Shown here: positions 51,748-62,540 of the stretch, piece after piece
Position numbering within the stretch: the first letter of the stretch is position 1
How the letters are laid out: every line of letters starts with the position of its first letter
DNA from: Dermacentor variabilis
Taxonomy: Eukaryota > Arthropoda > Arachnida > Ixodida > Ixodidae
DNA: 64,000 bases
Reading direction: 5' to 3'
NCBI RefSeq assembly: GCF_050947875.1
Contig: NC_134568.1
Location: 251,613,767 to 251,677,766, forward strand
Program-made: the position numbers and the translations under genes
The notes under the pieces: model-generated
What the model was told of the DNA's origin: nothing
Seen by the model: only the letters and a program-made list of their open reading frames with translations
The model's database searches: none

Positions 51748-51981
51748 AAACCACCGTGTTGGCGTGTTATGCTGCTAAACCCGAGGGCACGAGATCGAAT
51801 CCCGACCGCGGCGGCCGAATTTCGATGGGGGCGAAATGCAAAATGGCAGCGGATCATGTACTTGGCGTACATTAAAGAACGGCCCGGCGGTCAAAATACG
51901 ATCCGAAGTCCCCCAGCACGGCGTGCCTTATAATCATATGGTGGTTTTGGCAAGTAAAATCCCAGAATTCAATTAATTTAA
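51748..51981 (+). repeat. Ruka-type tRNA-derived SINE, full length
   Basis: Contains the tRNA-like head (ACCACCGTGTTGGCGTGTTA, CACGAGATCGAATCCCG as B box), body (TTTCGATGGGGGCGAAATGC, CACGGCGTGCCTTATAATCA) and A/T-rich tail. It lies about 100 bases downstream of the truncated copy in the same orientation but is more diverged, so it is an independent insertion. Confidence 0.92.
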
Positions 51982-52214
51982 TAACATTCGCAGACTGTCA
52001 CGTATTAAGGCTATATCCTTCCCCACCTGTGCGCCGCTGACAGAGTGGTCACAACAAAGCACCAAAGGTGCAAAATAATCACGACAAGTATTTATCACGT
52101 AGTTGGAACAAGAAGCAGAGGAGGAGATGGCGAAAGATGCGTGAAGCATCTTTCCCTGTGAACCATGCAAAAGACCACATTGTTGCCTGCTGTCATCATC
52201 AGGTAAACATACTA

Positions 52215-53630
52215 TAGGGATGAGCGAATGTTAGATGTCGAATGCGAATAGAATAGTCATTCGATTTGTATGCGATTCAATTCTCTGGTGCCGTATACTT
52301 TGGAACGGTCTTGTGGTTTCTTTCCCGTGGTCACTGCCATCGTCTCTTCATTCCTGGCGCACTTCATCTTTAACGTCGGGAGATTCTAGCAGTGACAACG
52401 TCGCTATCTCCTCTAGCGATCATCGCTATGGTATGCAGAGTGCAAGATGCAATACGTTTGACGTTTTCTATCCCAACTATGAAACGGCACTAAAGCCTAC
52501 GGCGAGGCTTTGCATAACCAACTGGCCAAATCCGTACATTATTAGTTAAGTGTTATATTATTGGTGTTATGCAGAGGGCGGGTTAAAGCTACATAGATAA
52601 AAAAAGAAAGATGTCTTTGTCCGTCAGGCAAAGGAAAACACAAATGGAGCTGGCAAAAAGAAATTGAAGAATAGATCAGTGGTCACGATCAGTGGTGACC
52701 GACATAGTCATACATTTCTTTAAAAATGTGGCCGACAGAAAGGAGGTGCAGCAAGTGTATGATGAAGAGCGCGTATTTTAAAATTCGGGGGGGGGGGGGG
52801 GGGGGCGCTGTCACGCACCACACAGTGCAACAACACACAAGCACCTCTCGACGTTTCAATGCTGTTACGCTTAGGACATTTAATGCAACCTGTGTCACCT
52901 GAGCACAGCGTTACAATCGTTATTACAACAGAAATACATATTTAATTCAGATCGACCTATTGTGACACTACTGATCGTGACACAAACGAAGTCCGAGGGC
53001 TGCTAAGTTGTTTCCACCGAGGTGCATGGTGCCAAACCACGTAAGCTGACGTTGATTAAGCATGATTTTTCGTCGTCGTCGTCGTTGTTGTTTCTTTTTT
53101 CACTGCTCCCTCGCATCGCCTGTCCCTCTTCCTCTTCCGTGCCTTTCTGAGCTTCTGCTCGAGTGTACACAAGCGGTTTCACCATACTGCCATGAATTAC
53201 GTGTCTGCCACAGCGAGGCACCAGAGAGAGAGATCGTTTAATTGATGCTATAAATGTTTGCCTCGCCAAGCACACAGAACATGCTATATAATGTACGCAA
53301 CTCTTCTCAGCGCACGAACTGCAAGCCTGGAACCGAATGCCACGGGCCTTTCCGAAGCAAGCGAAAAAATAATGCTTCCGGCTTTTCAAGTGTCTTAACA
53401 TTACGAGAACGTGCGCACGCTTTGACCCCGCACGTCCATACGCCGTCGACGCGGTTAGCAACGTTGCCGCGCCAGACACCATCGCCAGACGGTGCACGAT
53501 GCTCGCCAGAAAGAGGGGTGAAAGGGTAACGTCCACGCTGCTTCGGGAAAAGCGCGGCGGCGTTGGTACAGAGCTGTGCATGATAAGTGCTACCCGGTGG
53601 CAAGGAAGGGGAGGACCATCAAGCTGTTCC
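52215..53630. other. Gene-free stretch
   Basis: Around 52217-52275 GCGAATGTTAGATGTCGAAT and related GAAT/CGAAT words form a short degenerate repeat. A G-run of about 19 lies at 52788-52806 and a (CGT)n-like patch at 53070-53090. The minus-strand frame 53003-53581 has no recognisable domain. Confidence 0.45.
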
Positions 53631-53639
53631 CACGAGCTA

Positions 53640-54260
53640 TAGACGCGCGACCAGCGAGTGGCCGCTGCAGCGGTTAGCTTGACGAAGTCGCACGCCGTGC
53701 CTGCCGCGGTATCGTTGACATGCGAGCGGTGACGCCGTGGCTCAGACGGCGGGCACAGCGCGCCGATGCGCGGCCCGCGGAGCCCGGACGGCGGCTGGCA
53801 GCTTTACGACGGAGGCCGCTGCGAGTACAATTAAGCCCGAGCGCGCCAATCACAATTACACGGGCGGCCGTGATTCCCGAGGCGCGCCGCGGAGAGCGCG
53901 CGCACTCGCGCGCTCTTTTTTTCCCTCCCTCGCCCGTCTTTTTCGCGCGGCGCCCCTTTCCGCGCGGCGCGAAATTTGATTGGGGCCTCTGGACGAAAAC
54001 CAGAGTCTGGCGCGGGCGCTCCCGTCCACTTCTGACCACCGTCGATCACGTTTTATTACAGCCGCGCAGAATGAAAACGGCGCCGTGCCGAAGGAAATCA
54101 ACGTGGGATCCCCGAAAAAAGAAGGATAAATGTAAGAGGGAAAGGGCTCGCCAAAAGTAAAACGCCGGAGAGGAAGGCGCGCCCTGGCTGGAAGACGCGT
54201 CCCGTTCGCGAACCGCCGTCGCGGGGCCGTGTATTGCGCGGCGACGGAGCCGCAGCGCAC
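53640..54260. other. CpG-rich island
   Basis: GC-rich with many CGCGC words and frames open on both strands. No domain recognised. Could be a promoter region, but there is no transcript evidence. Confidence 0.4.
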
Positions 54261-55186
54261 AAGGCGACGAATTCGATTACACCACGGTGAAAAGTAATAA
54301 GAAGGGGTGCCGCGCGAAAGAAAACCAGACCGTGAGTTATTTTGGCTGTCCTTGCGGTGGAGCTCGTCCATCCGATATGGGAACCCGAACGACATGGAAC
54401 AGACCGCGTTTGGCGATCGGAGCAGCCATACAGGCGCGCTAATTTTCATGCGCTCGCTGCCGTGGGGCGCTTTGAAGGCACTTTGTCGTAGTCTTTCTCT
54501 TCCCTTGTCGGCCGTCAAGTGCGTTGTCTTGCTATTTGCGGTGCTGGAATTCTGGCTTGCACTAGGCTTCAGAAAACTACGAATGCCGTAACAGTAAAAC
54601 GACCATACACAAGCCTGAGGAACACGCATGCTGACCAGAGGACAGGTGGCACTCGTGTCAAATTTACCCGGTAACACATACGTGGCGTTATTCTCCACTA
54701 CGTCTTTCTAACAACGATGCAGCATGTCAGAGTTCAGAAACAAAAGACGCAGAAAAACAAAACAAGACAAACGAAGAAAACAAATGAGATATAGCGCTGA
54801 GAATTGAAGCGACAGCAGGCTATGCAGTCAGAGTATATATAGTGTCAATAGCTTATAGTTATTATCGCGTTTCGTCTATCCTCTTTTCTCTTTCTAGATT
54901 AGAAAAGATTACACGTCTTTGCAAGGAAACGACTGTTTATTTACGTGTTCTGAAAACGTGGCGTTTGCCGATCGGCACCGGGCTGCAGAATATTCAAAGA
55001 ATTGATGCAACGGCGTGCTTCGGCCAGGGGGAGGAGGCTCGCAGCCTTGGGTAGCACGATCCGCCGGTCGCCGAGGACGGCACAGTCCGAGTGGTCCTAC
55101 ACTCCCCGTCGGATTGTCTCTCTCGACAGTTTTGCGATGTCGCAAAAACGGGGTGATTTGGTTCTTTTCAAACACAGCCACCGTGA

Positions 55187-55296
<110 letters not shown>

Positions 55297-55469
55297 CGAG
55301 AAGAAAGGGGGTTAATCGGGTTAATTGAGGGGCCCGATTTTTTATTACTCGTATCGTACGAAGCAACAAACACGGTTGCCTTCAGCCAAAAAGATCACGT
55401 TCTCGTGATGCCTGCGGCAAAAAGGACGTTCCACGTCCGCCGCCAAGGTCTGTGAGTGGTGGCGCTGGC

Positions 55470-55739
55470 TAGCACTCCCAGGGTTCTACTACGACACATA
55501 AATACCCAAGAAAGTGGATGGGGAAACAACGCAGCGGTAGCTCAATTGGTAGAGCATCGCACACGAAATGCGAAGGTTGTGGGTTCGGTTCCCACCTGCG
55601 GCAAGTTGTTTTTTCGTCCACTTTAATTTCCATTAATCTATCGTTTCTTTATTTCATTTATTAAGCACAAGTAATTTCCCCTATGTTATCCTTGGTGTCA
55701 GTGTTTGTTGGCTTCTTGTGATATATATATATATATATA
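55470..55739 (+). repeat. tRNA-headed interspersed repeat (second SINE type)
   Basis: A tRNA-like module (next entry) is followed by a T-rich body with AAGTTGTTTTTTCGTCCACT, TTAAGCACAAGTAATTTCCC and GTCAGTGTTTGTTGGCTTCT, ending in a (TA)n stretch (55721-55739). I recognise this body as a common tick repeat from memory, not by search. It is unrelated to the Ruka body, so it would be a separate SINE family. Confidence 0.65.
55531..55603 (+). tRNA. tRNA-like cloverleaf, probably a SINE head rather than a functional tRNA
   Basis: Seventy-three bases fold as a class I tRNA: acceptor GCAGCGG/CTGCGGC with one A-G mismatch, D arm GCTC/GAGC, anticodon arm TCGCA/TGCGA, T arm GTGGG/CCCAC. The anticodon loop is CACGAAA, so position 33 is A instead of the nearly universal U. 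The nominal anticodon CGA (Ser) conflicts with the absence of a long variable arm. A-box (TAGCTCAATTGG) and B-box (GGTTCGGTTCC) are good. These oddities and the T-rich downstream body favour a SINE head. Confidence 0.6.
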
Positions 55740-57290
55740 ATCAGAACCCTGTAGCACCGCTACATACGCAGATGCGAGGTATCGAGCTTTCATAATTACA
55801 ACCTTTCTTTACGAATTACGAATTCCAAGGTTACGAACTTTCTAGTAAAATCAGCTTCCTGGAGAATGTGGTGATCGTCTTCCTAACGCCGTGAGATCTC
55901 CGTCCGACACGCAGGGCGGACTCACTTCCTCAGCAGTGAAAAGTTGCTGTGTGTCTTCAACATTTAAATACTCGTTTCTTCTTAACACGGACATGAAACA
56001 AAAGCTTATTCATCTTATTGTTTCCCACCCAGGGAGCGCGCCTGAAGCTCTGTTGAAACACACGTGCATATATAATCGACTAAGGAACGGCCGCAATAAA
56101 TGCAAAAAAAAAAGAAAGCACGACGTTTAACGCAGCGATGGAGAAAAGCGCCCCCCTTCCTCTTGAAAAGAACCGTAAAAGCATAAAGCTTCTCGAAAGC
56201 CATGCGTGGGGGAAGAACAATCAATTCCGCCAGGATCCCCCGCCACGCAACCGGCGTCGCGACAAGGGCCGGCCGAAGCCAGTCTGTCCCCGCAAGACTC
56301 GGGTTTCAAAATCCGAGTTGAGAGACGGAGAGCCGCAGAGCATAGGTCTGCCTATAAATATTTGACGGCCGTTTTGAAACAACTCCCGCGAACGTTCTGG
56401 CGCGCGTCGCTACATCGCTTAACGTTGTGACAGACGCAGAAGAAAACGTGCGCCCTGGTCGCTCGCTGCGCTGAGAGCGGCCGGCTTCTCTCGACAGCGG
56501 ACGACGAACAGGAAGCTACAAAAACAATTACGCGCCGCTGCTTTTTCTTCGTGTTCTCCATCAGCCTTTTCGCCTCCCCCGCCTTTTTGTTTGCGACGCC
56601 TCCGTTCTCGGCTCCGGCAGACCCGCGCCTCGGCCGCTTTTCTGTCAGGTGTGCCCGGCCTGCCGTTCTCCCATGCAGCGTTAACGCGTGCGCCGTTGTT
56701 TTGTCGTCCGGAGAGTGTCAAGCACAGGTGATTGGCCGCTAGCCAGCAAAAAACGCGGGCTCTGGGGTCCCCGTAGCCAGCTCAAAAAATATGCAAAGCG
56801 CGTCGGGCGCAGCAGAACGGGAGAGCCGGCGGCAGCAGCAAGCAGCGTTCAGCAAGACGGGAAGAATGGAAAGACATAGGGGGGGGGGGGGGAGCTCCAC
56901 AAACAATGGGTCGCACAAGCATGGCTCGCAGGGGGAGCCGGCCATCCCGCAGCGTAAACAGAATGTCACCGCTTGAAATTGGCTTCGCTCGAATTCAAGT
57001 CGGAGCAGAAATGCATCGCTAAGTCGCCAGCTTCCAAAAGGGCGCAGGAACGGGCGAACGAGAAGAAAGAAACGCATTAAACGGCAGCATGCCTGGCGGC
57101 ACCAGAAGGCTGATGCCACGCCCGTGTATACGTTTATGAAATGTAAACAGGCCATTGGATATGCAACGACCGGTGCGCGTCTCGCGCGACGCCAACAGCG
57201 CTCCTTTTTCGCTGTCGTGAAGCCACGAAGGGGCCCGGGGCTGCGCGTCTCCGGACGTTACCGGCGCTGTTCGTCTGTTACCACGATATG
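55740..57290. other. Gene-free stretch, GC-rich after 56200
   Basis: No recognisable gene. Bases 56200-57290 are GC-rich with overlapping frames on both strands and a G-run at 56880-56893. Confidence 0.4.
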
Positions 57291-57406
57291 CGCGCCTCAA
57301 TTACCAGCACGTATACTACTGTTGTGAACTGTGACTGTGAAGACGATGTGACGCAGCTGATTGAATATGTACGGAATAACTGTAAGCAGATCTACAGAAC
57401 CTTTAG

Positions 57407-57963
<557 letters not shown>

Positions 57964-57994
57964 CGTTATATATATATATACCCGGTTGAAAAGA

Positions 57995-58258
57995 CGACAG
58001 AAATTTCTGTCGTCCGTTAGAAGTTCCTGACGTTTCTGTAGTTGATTTTTTAGGAAGTCGCAACAGAAACATTCTGTCGAGACACGAGTTCTGAAGGCGC
58101 CCCAACAAGTTTCTATCGGGACAGCGATTCACACGTCGCAGCAGGCGCTCTCTGTCGCGACGACAGACACTTTCTGTCGTGGCGTTAGGATTGCGCAACT
58201 TTCTATCGCAATGACGTAAGTTCTGACGTGGCGACAGAAGCGCTTTCCGTCCCGACGT
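57995..58258. repeat. Degenerate array of TTTCTGTCG / CGACAGAAA words
   Basis: At least nine variants of TTTCTGTCG or its complement occur in about 260 bases (for example GACGACAGAAATTTCTGTCG near 58002, ACATTCTGTCGAG near 58070, CGACAGACACTTTCTGTCGT near 58164), spaced irregularly by about 20-35 bases and in both orientations. Probably a decayed minisatellite or part of a larger repeat. Confidence 0.7.
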
Positions 58259-59055
58259 TTTAAAATTGTATGCGAGTTACACATCGGTGGTGTACACTGT
58301 ACTTTTTTCTTGCGCGGTATTCAGTGGTGCGTTCTCTGAATCCGGCAATACTGATAACACCGACACCGGTATTAATGTCGACATGGCCAATTGTTGCAAT
58401 TATGCCGTGACTATACGGGGCACCAGCAATCGCCCTAGCGGCTTCCTGAAAATCAGCCACTGATTGAAATCATCGCATCTGCGCCAACGGCTGCGTACAC
58501 ATTTTGTTTTATTCTGTAAGCTGTGACACACAGGCTTGCGTACTTGCACGTACTGTTACACTGATACATTAATTTCCTAGAATATTGCATAAGCTTTTGC
58601 CAAGCGGAAAAAAAAGTGCCGGGTTGTTCCACGAAATTGCGTGAAAATCTGTCTCCCTCTGGTGTCAGTATTCTAAGCGCTGCCATGAGAAACTGGTAGG
58701 CTGTCTAAATGAGCATTTATTCCCGAATGCTTATGTAGCTATTTTGCGCTGTACGCACGAATTACATGCGCGCACAAAAGTGTAAAGAGCGAGATACAGC
58801 TGTCGAAATTAGCAGTAACATAACAATTTTCCCGGTCACCATTGTCTATTTCTCAATTGCTTAACTGATATAGATATCGTAAAGCAAAATCGATGTGCTA
58901 GCACTTCACGGAGCACTTGTCGATGGGAACGACGCTGTTGCTCTTCTACAGAGGCAGAAGTTGATTTGGCGAAGTGAAAGCGCTCTCAACATACAAATGT
59001 AAACATCAGCGCTGACAGAGATTCCTACTGTTGACATGACCAAAATGTACGACCG

Positions 59056-59140
59056 CGACCACGTCCAGCGTGGTGCACTTGTTAGATACTGGGTTCAGAA
59101 TCGTCAGGTCGCAAGTTGAATCTCCGGCTGGAAACTTCTA
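59056..59140 (+). repeat. Decayed tRNA-like SINE head
   Basis: GTGGTGCACTTGTTAGATAC and GGTCGCAAGTTGAATCTCCG resemble A- and B-box parts of a tRNA-derived head, followed by a T-rich stretch. No body match elsewhere in the window. Confidence 0.35.
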
Positions 59141-59368
59141 TTAATTTTTCTTTTACAATTCGCTTTTTACTTTTTTTTTGCACTAACAAATTTACATAGC
59201 ATTACAAAGGTATCTATCAATTTTTAATTAAATATTGATCACGAACTACCGAACGCCAGACTACAGAAAACAGGCGTCAGATTCACCAGTGTCTACGCAT
59301 ACCCTTCTCCCTATCTGCAACCAGCTCACAGTGCGGATTCGTTAAAAACAGCCCCAGAACACAGTGAA

Positions 59369-59534
59369 CACTGTAAAATAATTTACACCCTAAAAAGTGA
59401 AAAAGAGGTGTAAATGTGTCTATAACTAACACCCTTAGGGTGTTCGTTATATAGATAACACCCTAAGGGTGTGAGTTGTAGACAGATTTACACTTATTTT
59501 TTTCACTTTTTAGGGTGTAAATTATTTTACAGTG
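59369..59534. mobile_element. Small foldback MITE (166 bp)
   Basis: The ends CACTGTAAAATAATTTACAC and its exact complement GTGTAAATTATTTTACAGTG bound the element. The arms match for about 75 bases with few changes, through CCTAAAAAGTGAAAAA, and contain nested copies of ACACCCTTAGGGTGT. Nearly the whole element is palindromic. No coding capacity. Confidence 0.93.
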
Positions 59535-59651
59535 AAGCCCGGACGGATGGACGACGGGGGACGGACGCTGCAGAGCGCGCACGGATATGAGCTCTCAGCA
59601 GCTGACATCGCAAAGATTCCATTCCCCGAAGCCACTTCGCGGCGCTATATG

Positions 59652-60312
59652 CAGGGTGATCATCTTTTAAGTTTTATGGAATTTTTAAAGATCGCCTGTG
59701 GCAGACAGCATAATGCTTGTCGTTGAGCTGGACTGTTCGAAGAGGCGGACATTAATGGGACGAAAAATAGAGACACGTGTTCAACTAAATTACAAAGATA
59801 CGCCAGTTAACTTCTTAATTACTTTACGGCACATATTGGAATTCACGAATTGTAGCCGGCGAGCTTGTAAGACGTAGTCCACATGAAACGAATTTCCCGG
59901 ATGACACCATTTCCGAGAATTATTTGCCAAAGTGTTGAACGAAATACACGGGCGCTCCAGCTGCTTTCGTGCTTCAATGCATAGGAGAGCGTTTTGTTAA
60001 AAGAGGTCAGTGGAACAACGGTGTACTTTTACGCCAAGTTTGATGACACATATCTCCGAATTGGCGTCATTCCGGAAATTAATTCCAAGTGGATAAAAAA
60101 CTCACCGGCTACAATTCGTAAATTGCAATATGTGCCTTAAAATTAATTCAGGAGCTAATTAGTGGATTCTTGTTAATTAGTTAAATATGCATTTCGATTT
60201 CTCCTGTAAGTAATGACCGTCTCTCTGAGTAATCCAGCTCAAGGACTAGAATTGTGTTATATGCAACAGGCTATATTTGAAAATTCTATAAAACATAAAA
60301 ATGTTCACCCTG
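59652..60312. mobile_element. Foldback element, ~660 bp, CAGGGTG termini
   Basis: The left end CAGGGTGATCATCTTTTAAG is matched inverted by the right end AAACATAAAAATGTTCACCCTG. Matches recur inward: GGCACATATTGGAATTCACG with its complement near 60110-60137, GAATTGTAGCCGGCGAGC with its complement near 60100, and a GATGACACCA region. Divergence is moderate (about 25-30% by eye), so it is old. Flanks are TATAT on the left and TATATATA on the right, consistent with a TA-type target. Confidence 0.82.
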
Positions 60313-61029
60313 TATATATAGAGAGGTCTTTGCTGCCCCTAAGACGCTTTTCGAAACTGAGGAATCTGCATACCTGCATAACGACACCGCCCGACAAACG
60401 TCGAGTATATATGCTGATCCCGAAATGAAGCGTCAAATTACAACTATACGTCAGAAAGCGTCAGCCACTTTTCTGAGTTCCGCATAGGCACAATGTGCAT
60501 ACGCAGGAAAAGGCAAGAACTACACTGTAAAATATCGCTATTACAGTCTCCTGCGCCGTCACGTGCGCGGGAAAGCGGACTTAGGAAAGAACGCGGCGGC
60601 AGTCTTGACAACACAGTCACGTCTCGGTGGAACCCAAGTGTCTTTTCTTTCTTCCTGAACACACAGTTGTCGTATGTGACACACGCAACGGCCGATGAAA
60701 TGTGCTCATAAAATCTCAGTGCTCACCGAGGGAGTTTTTTTCGTGCACAAAACATCTCAGTCGCATTAATTTGGTTTCAAAAGTTACCGCCTAGCGTTTC
60801 CCACGCATGTTGGAAAAATACTGAGAGCAAGGCGTGGCTGCCAGCGCGCGAGCATGTTAAGCAGCAATGGTTGCAATGTGGCGCCTGTTGTCATCAATGG
60901 CGATTATACTTGAACTTGGCCTGTTCATCGTAGCAATACAAGCACGTTTGCGATAGATGGAGGCACGCCAAACGTCGGAAACGTACTTTGGAAGTTCTGA
61001 CGCGCCGGTCTATAGATAGCTCCGACCGC

Positions 61030-62540
61030 GAGACAAACTGAACGCCTTGCCCTCGGTTTGCTGGGATCCGAGCGGCTGGTGGAACATGCCGACTCGTCCG
61101 CGCGTGCGGCATACATTGTGCGAGACGGTGTATCCGCACCAGCCTCGACGTGGCGGCGCGCGCCGATCATGCCTGGGCGTCCGCGGCCCGGAGGCGGTGA
61201 TCGCGCCCGAGAAGGCGGCCGCCCAGGCACCTGCGGCAGCGAAGAGGCGCGCGCGCGCGGGCGCCTCACCTTGGCCCGCGCAATCTATAGCGCAGACCAA
61301 GGCTCGCTTTTACGATCCCCGCGACCTTGCCGCTTGTTTTCAATCAAGCCGCCGCGGGAAATCGGCGCGGCTGCCGCAAGACTGACGCGGGGGTCTGCCG
61401 CGTGGCGCGTCGCCGCCGAAAGGAGACGTGCCACTCGGGATGGTGCGGTGCGCGGGCGCTGAGCAGGCCGAGCTAGACTCGCGGGAAGGTGCAGTGCTCG
61501 CGAGAGCGCGGTCTGTGGCGCAAAAATTGTTCCCAGCGTAACCAGACGGTCAGGAGTCAAAGCCGCACCGTTTGCGAATTCGTTTAAAGCCTGTTAGTGA
61601 CTTGGTCAAGTGACTACTGATTCTAATATGCCTCGCGCTTAAACAGTGAAGAGGAATCGCGGAATCGGCGACGCTCTGCAATTCTTAACGAACGGCTGTT
61701 GAGAAAGGGGGAAAAGAGGACGCGGCGTAGACGGGCCATCGCGGCAGCAACGAGCGACCTGGAAACCGTCGTCGTCAGGCTCGGCGGTCATAACTTGCGG
61801 CATCGCGAGAGAAGAGGACGAGGGTACAAGCGCCCGGGTCTCCGCGGCCGGTTGCAGATCGTTATCAAGTGTTGCCCAATTAAAAAGGACGCGCCGCAAA
61901 CAATGGCAACGCCGCAAGTCACAGAGGCGCGACGGCGACGCGGCTCCCCCGTTGGCTTCGCGTACGCCGTGACGTCACGTGCGTAGCCTCGATGCCAGGC
62001 CCAATGCAGCTGTCATCATTACGCGGACCTAATGACGACGGCGAAGCGATCGGAATATGAAATGAAGCCTTCAGGTGTCTGCGTACACACTCCCTCAGCC
62101 GGGCCTTTTTATCTGCGACTATATTTCTCGCGTCGTTTCAAGGAGACGGCGTCAGGAAGAGGCCCAGCGCAGACGCTTGAGTTATGATTCGGGGGGCCCC
62201 AGAATGATTGCGGTCGAGTCAGGATATGCCCAAGGACGGTCGACTACGTAAGGAAACCGGCGCGCGCGCGTCATCGCCAGAAATCCGCGCTGCGACCCGC
62301 CAATGTCTACCCTCCTCCTCGTGATCTCAATTAGCTGCTGACGCCTCTCGTCTTTCTCGCGAGGCGCGCACCTGTGCACCAAGGCATTGCGTCGCCTCGG
62401 GTGGCACAGTTCGTGGGCCGCCGCTCGATGCAATCGCGACAGTGCATTGTCTCGAGGCCCGACGTCACCTGCTGTCTTGTCTCATACAGAACGGCGCCGC
62501 AGGACAGCTTTGGCGACCGGTAAGAAAAGGTGCCGAGCAA
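61030..62540. other. CpG-rich island with overlapping open frames
   Basis: The longest GC-rich block after the teashirt exon. The frames on both strands are Arg/Ala-rich without any recognisable domain. It could include a promoter or non-coding first exon of the teashirt gene or a neighbour. Confidence 0.45.

Noticed and set aside
53856..54698. A 280-codon minus-strand frame
   Set aside because: Low-complexity basic sequence in a GC-rich patch with no domain, signal or supporting context.
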